Translations under genes and position numbers: made by a program
Notes under the pieces: model-generated
Told to the model about the DNA's origin: nothing
The model's database searches: none
Seen by the model: only the letters and a program-made list of their open reading frames with translations
NCBI GenBank assembly: GCA_020446045.1
Contig: JAGRFM010000052.1
Coordinates: 17,036-81,035, forward strand
Direction of reading: 5' to 3'
Origin: Nitrosomonas sp.
GTDB lineage: Bacteria; Pseudomonadota; Gammaproteobacteria; Burkholderiales; Nitrosomonadaceae
Length of the DNA: 64,000 nucleotides
Part shown: in pieces, positions 6,224-15,258 of the stretch
Numbering within the stretch: position 1 is the first letter of the stretch
Layout of the letters: each line of letters opens with the position of its first letter

Positions 6224-9118
6224 ATGAATAAACAAACACTGACTCACTCGTCACGCCACCCGATACGACTGGGATTGATGTCGCCAATGACCGGTGTTGT
6301 AGGCATTTACGGCGCAGAAATCAATTGGGCCGCACGCGTTGCCCGTGATGAAATCAATGCCCGCGGCGGCATTCTGAATCGCCAAATGGAAATTATCATT
6401 GTCGACGACGGCAGCCTTCCAGGCACTGCAATTCCGGCAGCCAACCGGTTGATTGATGAATATCAGTGCATGGCCATTATCGGCAATTTGTTGTCCAATT
6501 CACGCATTTCGGTCCTTAAATGGGTTGCAGAACCCAAAGGAGTGCCTTTACTTAATTTTTCCTTCTATGAAGGCAGCCTTTTCAGTCGCTATTTTTTTCA
6601 TTTTGCAGCTTTACCCAACCAACAAATCGACCACATGATACCGTTCATGAAAGAGCGATTTGGCGCAAAGATGTTTTTTGCCGGAAATAACTACGAATGG
6701 CCACGCGGTTCCATTCACGCGGCCAAGCAATCATTACACAAGATTGGCGGGGAAGTTGTCGGTGAAGAATATTTTGAGATCGGCGCAAGGCAGCCCGTTA
6801 TCGATGCGTTGTTGATGCGCGTGGAACGTTCCGGGGCAGATGTTTTTGTCCCTTATTTTTCAGGCATTGACCAAATTACATTGCTGACCCGTTTTACCGA
6901 ACGGGAGTTAAAAAAACACATGGCAGTCGTAATGGGTCATTATGACGAAATGATGACCAGCAAAATGCCCGAATCCATCAGAGCCGGTTTTTATTCCAGC
7001 AATACTTACTTTATGTCGGTTGACACACCCGAAAACAAGCGTTATCTGGAGCAATTGCAACAATTGCCTGGCGTTAAGGGAATATGGCCGAATGGCAACG
7101 GGATACTGACCAATTTTGGCGAAGGCGTTTACCAATGCGTCCACGCATTTGCCCAGGGACTTCAGGAAGCCGGCAGCATGGATACCCAGGACCTCATTCA
7201 GGCATTGCGTACCGTGAGCCAACAAGGACCGCAGGGGCGGGTTACCATGAACGCCGCCACACAACATGCCACCGTCAATAATTATTTATCGCGCAGCAAT
7301 GCAGACGGAACTTTTACGATAATTAAGGCATTTAATGAAATCGAGCCCGTTATTCCGGCACGCTATCAACAGTTATTCAGCCTTGATTCTATACCGGCAT
7401 GTCCTATTAACATTAATCAACAGACGAAATCACTCAGCGAAGATATTCAACATATTCTTTCCCTGGTTGATATTCCGGTCATTATCACGGATAAAAACGG
7501 TTTTATACTTCATGCCAACCGGCAAGCCTGCAAGCTATTTGATTATACCGGCATGGAATTAGCCGGTATTTCGATAAATCTACTTTTTCCGCCGAATCTC
7601 CATACGCAAAACACAAACAATCTGGCAAAATTTGTCGCCAGCAAAAAAAAGGTTTCTCATTTCAACAACCAAACTGAAATCATGGGCGTACTCAAAAATG
7701 GCAGTTTGGTTATACTGGAACTTTGCGTGGCTAAATATTTTCAGCATGATGATATGTTGCTGGTTTTCAACATACAAGACATAACAGCACGCAAACAACA
7801 AGAAGAAAGCCTGATCAAACAATCATCAACCGATGTAATAACCGGCCTGCCGAATCGCCAACTGATTAATAAACGGCTTACGAATGCCATGAAACGTTCC
7901 AAGAAAACCGGATTGGATGTCGCACTGCTGTTTGTTGACCTCGATAATTTCAAATTGATTAACGACACGCATGGCCATGAAATAGGTGACATCCTGTTAA
8001 AACAAGTTGCCGAACGATTACTGCGGGAAATAAGGCCGGGTGACTTAGCCGGGCGGTTTGCCGCCGATGAATTTATTGTGATTTGCGAACACATTGACGT
8101 TTCCAGCATCATTTCAAATCTTGCCAAACGTATTGTAACTATTTTAAAAAAGCCTTTTTCAATTGGAAATCTGCAGCTGTATATCAGCGCCAGTATCGGT
8201 ATCGCCATTGGCCATGGCAAGAAAAAAACGTCTGAAGATTTATTACGCTCGGCCGATCTGGCCATGTATGTCGCCAAGCAGCGAAAACGAGAAGGCTGGC
8301 ATTTTTACGACGAGCAGCTGCAACAGGACATCAATCAGGAAACCAAGATTATCCATGCTTTAAGACACGCCATAAACAACAACGAATTTTTTACGCATTT
8401 TCAATCTATTGTTTCAGCACAGGACGGCAAAATTATCGGCGCAGAACTATTATTGCGCTGGCAAATTGATAACGAATTGATCCCTCCCGATATTTTCATT
8501 CCGCTGGCGGAATCTGCCGGTTTCATTCCAGAGATCGGGAAATGGGTTTTTCATGAAGGCTGTAAAACAGAAGCCTACTGGCGTAAATTATGGGATAACG
8601 ACGCGCCTTATGTATCCATCAACTTATCGATCAAACAATTAAACGACAAGGAATTACTCAACAGTTTTTTTAACAGCCTGCACGAGACCGGAGCCGATCC
8701 ATCGCGTATTGTGCTGGAAATTACGGAAACTTCACTGATGATGGATGTGGAAGCCAACCAGAAGGTGCTTAATCAACTCTCAGCCATCGGCCTGAGGATA
8801 GCGGTAGACGATTTTGGCACAGGCTATTCCTCGTTAGCACATTTAACCCGCCTGTCGATAGGCGTATTAAAAATTGATCGCGCGTTCATTCTCGAAATGG
8901 AACAATCGAAAAACATGCAAACCGTGATACGCACTATAATTTCGCTAGGCCACTCTCTGGGATTTAAAATCGTGGCAGAAGGCATCGAAACTCAGTCGCA
9001 AATGGAAGAACTCAAACAGCTTGGCTGTGATTATTTCCAAGGTTATCTGTATTCCAAGCCGATGGATATGGCGGATTTTAAAGAAAAATTTTTAGCCTGC
9101 AATTATGCTGCGTCATGA
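6224..9118 (+). CDS. AmiC/UrtA-like ligand-binding domain fused to PAS-GGDEF-EAL
   Basis: A 964-residue c-di-GMP signalling protein. Residues about 14-385 form a type I periplasmic-binding fold (IRLGLMSPMTGVVGIYG start, DDGSLPGTAIPAANRLI, LLNFSFYEG), most like the amide/urea branch (AmiC, FmdD, UrtA). A PAS domain (about 410-520) follows, then GGDEF (about 530-690) and EAL (about 700-955). The GGDEF signature is degenerate (AADEF at 613-617), so cyclase activity is unlikely. The EAL part keeps Glu741 (as ELL), SINLS, EITET, DDFGTGYSS near 862, the Lys in LKIDR, and VAEGIE, so it should be an active phosphodiesterase. No signal peptide or membrane helix is visible: the ligand domain appears cytoplasmic, as in AmiC. 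The ATG at 6224 has a weak GGTAAG-like site. Confidence 0.85.
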   Translation: MNKQTLTHSSRHPIRLGLMSPMTGVVGIYGAEINWAARVARDEINARGGILNRQMEIIIVDDGSLPGTAIPAANRLIDEYQCMAIIGNLLSNSRISVLKWVAEPKGVPLLNFSFYEGSLFSRYFFHFAALPNQQIDHMIPFMKERFGAKMFFAGNNYEWPRGSIHAAKQSLHKIGGEVVGEEYFEIGARQPVIDALLMRVERSGADVFVPYFSGIDQITLLTRFTERELKKHMAVVMGHYDEMMTSKMPESIRAGFYSSNTYFMSVDTPENKRYLEQLQQLPGVKGIWPNGNGILTNFGEGVYQCVHAFAQGLQEAGSMDTQDLIQALRTVSQQGPQGRVTMNAATQHATVNNYLSRSNADGTFTIIKAFNEIEPVIPARYQQLFSLDSIPACPININQQTKSLSEDIQHILSLVDIPVIITDKNGFILHANRQACKLFDYTGMELAGISINLLFPPNLHTQNTNNLAKFVASKKKVSHFNNQTEIMGVLKNGSLVILELCVAKYFQHDDMLLVFNIQDITARKQQEESLIKQSSTDVITGLPNRQLINKRLTNAMKRSKKTGLDVALLFVDLDNFKLINDTHGHEIGDILLKQVAERLLREIRPGDLAGRFAADEFIVICEHIDVSSIISNLAKRIVTILKKPFSIGNLQLYISASIGIAIGHGKKKTSEDLLRSADLAMYVAKQRKREGWHFYDEQLQQDINQETKIIHALRHAINNNEFFTHFQSIVSAQDGKIIGAELLLRWQIDNELIPPDIFIPLAESAGFIPEIGKWVFHEGCKTEAYWRKLWDNDAPYVSINLSIKQLNDKELLNSFFNSLHETGADPSRIVLEITETSLMMDVEANQKVLNQLSAIGLRIAVDDFGTGYSSLAHLTRLSIGVLKIDRAFILEMEQSKNMQTVIRTIISLGHSLGFKIVAEGIETQSQMEELKQLGCDYFQGYLYSKPMDMADFKEKFLACNYAAS

Positions 9119-9174
9119 AATTGTTAGTTTCATTGTGCGCAAACGACGAATGATTGTCTGCGAGCTTTTTAGGT

Positions 9175-9621
9175 TTAATCAAGGGGATGCGGCCAGAACC
9201 GTTTCATGGCGAGAAACGTGAATGATGCCGACCAGGTTATCATCGCCAACCCCGTCAGACCTTCGGCAGCACTGAGTATACGTATTCCGCCTTCAGGCGC
9301 CGGATCGCCAAAACCGACGGTTGTAAACACAACTGACGAGTAATAAATATAATCCAGGAAATTACCCTCCTCAAGATTGACGATTACCCCCAGTGCAAAT
9401 ACTTCCTGTAGCAGCAAATAACCGATTGCAAAAATGATAATTTCGAGAAAGTGCGCCACTAACAACCCAAGCATAACAATCAACACACCGACGCGCTTGT
9501 GAACGTGAACTCCAACGGTAACGCTTAAAAACCTCAATGCTTCGTAGTGTAATACGACACAGATGGTTACAATAGCGCCCGAAAAAAATAATATATTGAG
9601 ATGTTCGGAAAAGTCAGACAT
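9175..9621 (-). CDS. Two-helix potassium channel (Ion_trans_2 type)
   Basis: About 148 residues with hydrophobic helices near the N-terminus and in the middle, a pore loop and a final helix. The selectivity filter TTVGFGD is clear, within YSSVVFTTVGFGDPAPEG. No cytoplasmic RCK/TrkA-N domain follows, so it is a bare pore module. The frame extends to 9759, but the ATG at 9621 (MSDFSEHLNIL) is preceded by a GGGA site and avoids a polar extension. Single gene, divergent from the DoxX gene. Ion specificity is inferred from the filter only. Confidence 0.82.
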   Translation of the reverse strand: MSDFSEHLNILFFSGAIVTICVVLHYEALRFLSVTVGVHVHKRVGVLIVMLGLLVAHFLEIIIFAIGYLLLQEVFALGVIVNLEEGNFLDYIYYSSVVFTTVGFGDPAPEGGIRILSAAEGLTGLAMITWSASFTFLAMKRFWPHPLD

Positions 9622-9821
9622 TATTGAAAATTTCCCTTTGAGAAGCAACAGGGTTAATGACGGTGTACAAAAAACAACGTATCGGGATTCAAAAAAACCA
9701 TTCCTTATTTTATTATTCTGAGCGATGCCTATCAGGTTCTGCAAGGCTTTGCATATCAATATGACTCAATAAGCGTTATACGTTTAACGTCTTCAACTAA
9801 CTAAATAAAGGAGTTCACACA

Positions 9822-10520
9822 TTGTCCACCGTTTCAGAAAAATACGGCGCCCTGGTTAAAGCACTTGATTTTTTCTCGGGGCTGGCGCCATTTGTACTTC
9901 GCCTCATTCTGGCACCTGCGCTGATTATAGCAGGGTACAGCAAACTGGGCATAAGCGGCGACCCGGAAAACTGGATACAGGCAATACTCGCCGACCCGAA
10001 GGTCGTCTCATGGTTTGGCAATCCGGATTGGGGACTGGGCCTACCTTTACCCGGACTGCTCGCGTTTCTGGTCGGCTGGATTGAATTTATAGGTGGATGG
10101 TTGATCCTCATCGGATTGGCAACCCGTCTAGTCAGCATGCCCTTATTGGTTATCATGCTGGTTGCAGCAGTAACCGTCCACTGGGAAAATGGCTGGTTTG
10201 CCGTTACCCCGACCAACCCGGATACCAGCGCAGCACTTGTCTTAGAGTGGCTGGAAATACCCGGCGCGACGGAAAGCCTGGAAAATAGTACAGATGCCGG
10301 TGAACGGCTGGATAGAATGCGTTCGCTCATCGAAGCGCATGGCTACCCGGACTATCTCTACGAAACCGGAAAACCGGTTATTTTGAATAACGGCATCGAA
10401 TTTTCCGCGATTTATTTTGCCATGCTGTTAAGCCTGCTTTTCACAGGCGGTGGACGGTTTACCAGTGTTGATTATTTTATTAAAAAAATCTATGCCCTGT
10501 TCAATGGATCGGCTGGATGA
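9822..10520 (+). CDS. DoxX family membrane protein
   Basis: 232 residues. The first helix carries the DoxX pattern FVLRLILAPALIIAGYSKL. Further helices are at about 86-130 (FIGGWLILIGLATRL, MLVAAVTVHWENGWF) and near 195-210. DoxX-like proteins are small quinone- or redox-linked membrane proteins of varied role. An extra loop (about 133-190) between the third and last helix makes it longer than the core family. It starts with TTG at 9822 behind a strong AAAGGAG site; no ATG lies near. The next gene (GlcF-like) begins 92 bp downstream, so co-transcription is possible. Confidence 0.82.
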   Translation: MSTVSEKYGALVKALDFFSGLAPFVLRLILAPALIIAGYSKLGISGDPENWIQAILADPKVVSWFGNPDWGLGLPLPGLLAFLVGWIEFIGGWLILIGLATRLVSMPLLVIMLVAAVTVHWENGWFAVTPTNPDTSAALVLEWLEIPGATESLENSTDAGERLDRMRSLIEAHGYPDYLYETGKPVILNNGIEFSAIYFAMLLSLLFTGGGRFTSVDYFIKKIYALFNGSAG

Positions 10521-10612
10521 ACGGCAATCCTGTAATCGACCGCTCCGTACAACTCTTCTGTATATTGCCTTATTGCATAACATCACGGTAACGCTGCGCC
10601 TGACACTATCAC

Positions 10613-11905
10613 ATGGATAAAGCACCAGATCTCACAAAAAAACAACTGATTGAAGAAAGCAACCGTTGTGTGGCGTGCGGCCTTTGCCTGCCGCATTGCC
10701 CGACTTACCGCATACTGCAATCGGAAGCGGATTCTCCGCGTGGACGGATTGCCATGATCAATGGCGTGGTAACGAACCGCATCCCGCTGAATGAAAAATT
10801 CATTTTGCATCTCGATCGCTGTTTGACATGCCGGGCGTGTGAATCCGTGTGCCCGAACAACGTCGCTTATGGCGATCTCATCGATCAGGCGCGCAAAATT
10901 ATCCTGGCATCCGAGATGCCGCCGCATCCCAATCAACACACCCGGAAACATCAGTCGGCTTTTTTTCAAACGCTGTTGGCATCATGGATTACCCGGCCCG
11001 CACGGCTGGAACGATTACGCAGTTTAATCGGCTTACTTCAAAACAGCGGGATGTTTCCGTTGCTGCAAAAAACCGTTTTTTCAAACCGTGGCGCCATTGC
11101 CCGAATGCTGAAACAATTACCGTCTATAACATTTCCTGTCGACAAACAGCATAAAAAGCGGATATTTCAACGCTCATGGCAAACGTTTTATCCGGCCATC
11201 GGTCAGGAAAAAGGACAAGTCGGGTTGTTTCTCGGTTGTATCGCACGCATTACAGACGCACAAACACTGAATGCAGCAATTTATGTTCTGAATCACACCG
11301 GTTACAGCGTGCGCATACCCGCCGAACAAACCTGCTGCGGCGCCTTGCATCAACATGCTGGCGAACCGGAAAAAGCACAACAATTGATGCAACAAAATCA
11401 GCGTGCTTTCTCTGAACACGATGTTCACGCGATTATTACGACTGCGTCGGGTTGTGGCGCTCAAATATCCACGACAAAAGAATCTTTCCGGGTTATCGAT
11501 ATCAGCAAATTCCTGATTCAGGCGGCTGATTGGAATACCTTAACCTTCAAACCGCTGGCTCAAAAAATAGCCATCCATGATCCTTGCAGTCTGCGCCATG
11601 TCCTGCACGACCAGGATTATCCCCATCAGTTGCTTAAACATATCCCGGATGCACAAGTGGTTTTTTTGGCGGATAATGATCAGTGTTGCGGTGCGGCAGG
11701 TGCTTATTGTATTGAGCAACCCGAGTTATCGGACAAACTGCTTGATGCTAAAATAAAGATTTTGATGCAAAGCGGCGCACAGATTCTGGCGACTTCGAAT
11801 GTAGGTTGTGCCATGCATATTGCAAGCGGATTACGCGATACCGGTTCCACCATTGAAGTTTTACATCCGGTGACGTTGCTGGCACGGCAGATAGGCATGC
11901 AATAA
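10613..11905 (+). CDS. glcF: Glycolate oxidase iron-sulfur subunit-like protein (GlcF family)
   Basis: 430 residues, matching GlcF. Two 4Fe-4S ferredoxin motifs are seen near the N-terminus: CVACGLCLPHCP (about 19-30) and CLTCRACESVCP (about 71-82). Two CCG domains follow: CIARIT...CCGALHQHAGEPEKA and HDPCSLRH...CCGAAGAYC. In E. coli GlcF passes electrons from the GlcD/GlcE flavoproteins in glycolate oxidation. In an autotroph this would remove 2-phosphoglycolate-derived glycolate. glcD and glcE are not adjacent, so the electron donor must be encoded elsewhere or be a different flavoprotein. The gene is 47 bp upstream of coq7. Confidence 0.85.
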   Translation: MDKAPDLTKKQLIEESNRCVACGLCLPHCPTYRILQSEADSPRGRIAMINGVVTNRIPLNEKFILHLDRCLTCRACESVCPNNVAYGDLIDQARKIILASEMPPHPNQHTRKHQSAFFQTLLASWITRPARLERLRSLIGLLQNSGMFPLLQKTVFSNRGAIARMLKQLPSITFPVDKQHKKRIFQRSWQTFYPAIGQEKGQVGLFLGCIARITDAQTLNAAIYVLNHTGYSVRIPAEQTCCGALHQHAGEPEKAQQLMQQNQRAFSEHDVHAIITTASGCGAQISTTKESFRVIDISKFLIQAADWNTLTFKPLAQKIAIHDPCSLRHVLHDQDYPHQLLKHIPDAQVVFLADNDQCCGAAGAYCIEQPELSDKLLDAKIKILMQSGAQILATSNVGCAMHIASGLRDTGSTIEVLHPVTLLARQIGMQ

Positions 11906-11952
11906 CTTGAATATCTGTTATATTAAGATTTATCCATTTTGGGCGGAAAATT

Positions 11953-12579
11953 ATGATTACCTTAGACAAATTAATCATCGGTTTTGACAGCGCCTTGCGA
12001 ACATTGCTCACCCCGGCGCAAACAGCAAGACCGGTTCCAGGAAACGACTTGCCAGAACCGGATTTGACGGAATCGGAAAAAGATCTCTCTGCGGCATTGA
12101 TGCGTGTCAATCATGTGGGCGAGGTTTGCGCCCAAGCACTTTATCAGGGGCAAAGCTTCACAGCGCATAATGAGATGGTGCAAGAATCGTTGATGAAAGC
12201 AGCGCGGGAGGAAACGGAACATCTCGCATGGACAGAGCGGCGTATCGAAGAACTCGGCGGCCGGAAAAGCCTGCTGAATCCATTCTGGTACGGCGGTTCC
12301 TTCGCAATCGGCATGCTTGCAGGAGTATTAGGTGATAAATGGAATCTGGGATTCCTGGCGGAAACCGAAAAACAGGTCGGAGAACATCTCGGCAGTCATC
12401 TGCTGCGCCTACCGCATAACGATGAAAAAAGCCGGGCCATTGTTTCACAGATGCAAGTGGATGAGGCGAGTCATGCCACAATGGCAATATCCCACGGTGG
12501 CTCCGAATTACCGCTGCCAGTAAAATTTGCCATGAAAATGAGCTCAAAAGTCATGACACAGACTGCCTATTGGATTTGA
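11953..12579 (+). CDS. coq7: 2-polyprenyl-3-methyl-6-methoxy-1,4-benzoquinone monooxygenase Coq7
   Basis: Hydroxylates demethoxyubiquinone in the penultimate steps of ubiquinone synthesis, using a diiron centre. 208 residues, the usual size of the proteobacterial form. Diiron ligands are seen in [40 protein letters not shown] and [11 protein letters not shown]. The N-terminal 50 residues are a linker ([15 protein letters not shown]). Aerobic quinone synthesis fits a respiratory lifestyle. It follows the GlcF-like gene by 47 bp and precedes yqgE by 78 bp. Confidence 0.95.
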   Translation: MITLDKLIIGFDSALRTLLTPAQTARPVPGNDLPEPDLTESEKDLSAALMRVNHVGEVCAQALYQGQSFTAHNEMVQESLMKAAREETEHLAWTERRIEELGGRKSLLNPFWYGGSFAIGMLAGVLGDKWNLGFLAETEKQVGEHLGSHLLRLPHNDEKSRAIVSQMQVDEASHATMAISHGGSELPLPVKFAMKMSSKVMTQTAYWI

Positions 12580-12657
12580 CTGAACCCAAAGCCCTACCGA
12601 TTGCCAAAAACTGGTTTTTTCCAATGGGTAATGTACGTAAAATAAGCTGAATTCATC

Positions 12658-13218
12658 ATGGAAAATATCAATCTAACCGATCATTTCTTGATAGCCATGC
12701 CAACCATGGAAAATTCCTTTTTTTCCAAAACGGTGACGTATATTTGCGAGCACAATAAGCAGGGCGCATTAGGACTGGTCATTAACCGACCGATGAATTT
12801 GTCGGTAAGCGGTCTGTTCAAGCAATTGGGAATCCAGTCGAAATATCTGCTCAACAATGATCTGGCTGTACTGTTTGGTGGTCCGGTACAAGTCGACTGC
12901 GGCTTTGTGTTGCATCAACCGGTGGGCCATTGGCAATCAACTATGACCATTAACCAAAACATTGCCCTGACAACATCACTGGATATCCTGAAGGCCATTG
13001 CAAATGCCGAAGGGCCGGATCACACGTTGATCGCACTCGGTTATGCCGGCTGGGCTGCCGGTCAGATCGAACATGAAATGGCACAAAACGCCTGGTTGTC
13101 GGTACCGGCCTCTCTGGATGTGATTTTTGATCTGCCAGCGGAAGAACGGTTAAATGCGGCAATGGATTTGGTCGGCGTTGATTATACGCGCTTATCCAAT
13201 GATGTCGGTCACGCCTGA
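12658..13218 (+). CDS. yqgE: YqgE/AlgH family protein (UPF0301)
   Basis: 186 residues, normal for YqgE. Family features: [20 protein letters not shown] at the start, [26 protein letters not shown], and [15 protein letters not shown]. The fold is known but the biochemical role is not; AlgH was linked to alginate regulation in Pseudomonas. Conserved order yqgE-ruvX-pyrR-pyrB-pyrC', as in many beta- and gammaproteobacteria, suggests one transcript through 16539. Confidence 0.93.
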   Translation: MENINLTDHFLIAMPTMENSFFSKTVTYICEHNKQGALGLVINRPMNLSVSGLFKQLGIQSKYLLNNDLAVLFGGPVQVDCGFVLHQPVGHWQSTMTINQNIALTTSLDILKAIANAEGPDHTLIALGYAGWAAGQIEHEMAQNAWLSVPASLDVIFDLPAEERLNAAMDLVGVDYTRLSNDVGHA

Positions 13219-13253
13219 CATGCAAATCTCTCAGTGTAATATTGCTATTTTTC

Positions 13254-13742
13254 ATGACAAGCGTACTGTCTGATTATTCCGAACAACAAAACGCCTCAAC
13301 CCATCAAGCCAGCGGCACCGTGCTGGCGTTTGATTTTGGCGCCAAGCGGATCGGTGTAGCGGTTGGCGATACCGTGTTGAAGTTGGCGCACCCCCTGAAA
13401 ACCATCCATAGTGAAAAAAACGATCAACGATTTGCCATGATTCAAGAGCTGATCGACAACTGGCGCCCCGTTCTGCTCGTAGTAGGCCTACCCAGCCACA
13501 GCGATGGAACCGCCCATGAAATGACGCGTTTGAGTCAACGCTTTGCTCGGCGGCTGGCCGGACGATTCAACATCCACGTGTTACTCGTCGATGAACGCTA
13601 CACCTCCAAAACAGCGAGTGCATCACTGCATCAGGCCGGTGTTCCAGGAAAAAAACACAAACAGTTCCTGGATCAGGTTGCCGCACAACAAATCCTTCAA
13701 TCCTATTTTGATGAATCTGAACCACGCCATGTCATTGCCTGA
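13254..13742 (+). CDS. ruvX: Putative pre-16S rRNA nuclease / Holliday-junction resolvase-like RuvX
   Basis: RNase H-fold enzyme acting in 16S rRNA 5' maturation. Acidic motifs: LAFDFGAKRIGVAVGD near the N-terminus, VVGLPSHSDGTAHEMT in the middle, and VDERYTSKTA with the later catalytic Asp supplied by FLDQVAAQQIL. ATG at 13254 (MTSVLSDYSEQ) was chosen; a TTG four codons upstream is the alternative. There is a hydrophilic extension of about 20 residues before the core. The 3' end overlaps the start of pyrR. Confidence 0.92.
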   Translation: MTSVLSDYSEQQNASTHQASGTVLAFDFGAKRIGVAVGDTVLKLAHPLKTIHSEKNDQRFAMIQELIDNWRPVLLVVGLPSHSDGTAHEMTRLSQRFARRLAGRFNIHVLLVDERYTSKTASASLHQAGVPGKKHKQFLDQVAAQQILQSYFDESEPRHVIA

Positions 13743-14286
13743 CGCAGAAGCGCTTTACACCACACTTTTCCAGAAAATCCTGCCGGACAGCCGCAAATAC
13801 GCCGCCCTAGTCGGTATTCATACCGGCGGCGCATGGCTTGCAAAACGGTTGCACCGGGATCTGGTTGCAACACACACCGGGAATTCGCCGGAATTTGTAC
13901 AACAATCCGGCATGCTAAGCGTATCATTTCATCGTGACGATTTTGACAAAATCGGTCTGCACGCACAAAAAAAATCATCGGAGATCCCATTTCCCGTTGA
14001 TGGCGCACATATTCTATTGATTGACGACGTACTGCAAAGCGGACGCACCATACGCGCAGCCATCAATGAACTGTTTGACTACGGCAGACCCGCTTCGATC
14101 AGTCTGGCCGTGCTGGTGGATCGCGGTAACCGAGAATTACCGATTTGCGCACAATATATCGGCGCGACATTGTCACTGCCGAATGAGAAAACGCTGGAAC
14201 TTAACCACGATGATCACGGAAAATTTTATCTGAGCATGGAAAATAAGAATGGCGCCGACACGAATCATCGGAGCGCCTTTACATGA
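13729..14286 (+). CDS. pyrR: Bifunctional pyr regulator / uracil phosphoribosyltransferase PyrR
   Basis: Type I phosphoribosyltransferase of 185 residues. The PRPP-binding loop [17 protein letters not shown] is clear, with [14 protein letters not shown] and [15 protein letters not shown] typical of PyrR. In Firmicutes PyrR binds pyr mRNA; in proteobacteria the RNA role is less certain and it may serve mainly as a UPRTase or regulator. Start codons at 13711 and 13729 are both possible and both overlap ruvX; the second gives the usual [10 protein letters not shown] start. It overlaps pyrB by 4 bp (ATGA). No attenuator hairpin is visible between ruvX and pyrB. Confidence 0.9.
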   Translation: MSLPDAEALYTTLFQKILPDSRKYAALVGIHTGGAWLAKRLHRDLVATHTGNSPEFVQQSGMLSVSFHRDDFDKIGLHAQKKSSEIPFPVDGAHILLIDDVLQSGRTIRAAINELFDYGRPASISLAVLVDRGNRELPICAQYIGATLSLPNEKTLELNHDDHGKFYLSMENKNGADTNHRSAFT

Positions 14287-15254
14287 TCAACCGCAATCCG
14301 CAACTGGATAAAAACCGGGTTTTACAGCATCTGCTCACAACAGAAGGTTTACCGGCTCCCATTTTGCAGCAAATACTCGATACTGCGGAAACCTTTATGG
14401 GCGTTACCGAACGCGATGTCAAAAAAGTACCGTTATTGCGCGGCAAATCCGTTTTCAATCTTTTTTTTGAACCGAGCACCCGAACCCGCACCACCTTTGA
14501 GATTGCCGCAAAACGCCTGTCCGCAGATGTCATCAATCTGAATATCGCCGTATCTGCGCAATCCAAAGGGGAAACCCTGCTGGATACCGTCGACAACCTG
14601 TCCGCAATGCATGCGGACATGTTCGTGGTACGGCATTCACAAAGCGGCGCGGCGCATCTGATTGCCAAACATGTACAACCCGGCATCCATGTCATCAATG
14701 CCGGCGACGGACGCCACGCGCACCCCACTCAGGCGTTGCTCGATATGTTTACCATTCGCCGTTACAAACGCGAGTTTCATAATTTGCGCGTTGCGATTAT
14801 CGGCGATATCCTGCACTCTCGTGTTGCCCGTTCGCAGATCCACGCGCTGACAACGCTTGGCGTTCCGGAGGTACGCGTGATCGCACCCAAAACATTGTTA
14901 CCCAGCCATGTGGAACGGCTTGGCGTTCATGTTTTTCACGATATGCGCAATGGCTTACGCGATGTCGATGTACTGATGATGCTGCGTTTGCAAAAAGAAC
15001 GCATGCAAGGGGCATATTTGCCAAGTTCCGAAGAATATTTTAAATATTATGGCCTGACCCCTGAGAAACTGAGGCTGGCGAGACCTGACGCGATTGTCAT
15101 GCATCCCGGACCGATGAACCGTGGCGTGGAAATCGACTCTGAAGTCGCCGATGGTGGTCAATCCGTAATTCTGCCACAGGTAACGTACGGCATTGCGGTA
15201 CGCATGGCCGTCATGGCGATTCTGGCTGGGCCGCAGCCGAGTGATGGCGGATAA
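14283..15254 (+). CDS. pyrB: Aspartate carbamoyltransferase catalytic subunit PyrB
   Basis: Catalyses carbamoyl phosphate plus aspartate to carbamoyl aspartate, the committed step of pyrimidine synthesis. 323 residues. The carbamoyl-phosphate motif [19 protein letters not shown] is complete; [12 protein letters not shown] and [11 protein letters not shown] follow. No regulatory subunit pyrI is adjacent. Instead the next gene is a dihydroorotase homologue lacking metal ligands, the arrangement seen in class A ATCases of Pseudomonas, where PyrC' is structural. The 4-bp overlap with pyrR indicates coupling. Confidence 0.97.
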   Translation: MINRNPQLDKNRVLQHLLTTEGLPAPILQQILDTAETFMGVTERDVKKVPLLRGKSVFNLFFEPSTRTRTTFEIAAKRLSADVINLNIAVSAQSKGETLLDTVDNLSAMHADMFVVRHSQSGAAHLIAKHVQPGIHVINAGDGRHAHPTQALLDMFTIRRYKREFHNLRVAIIGDILHSRVARSQIHALTTLGVPEVRVIAPKTLLPSHVERLGVHVFHDMRNGLRDVDVLMMLRLQKERMQGAYLPSSEEYFKYYGLTPEKLRLARPDAIVMHPGPMNRGVEIDSEVADGGQSVILPQVTYGIAVRMAVMAILAGPQPSDGG

Positions 15255-15258
15255 TTCG

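Noticed and set aside
7741-8277. Open frame of 178 codons on the minus strand within the GGDEF-EAL gene
   Set aside because: Antisense shadow of the GGDEF domain; Ser/Arg-rich with no family features.
9815-10330. Open frame of 171 codons opposite the DoxX gene
   Set aside because: Low-complexity Ser/Pro/Arg composition, antisense to a gene with a strong ribosome site and membrane helices.
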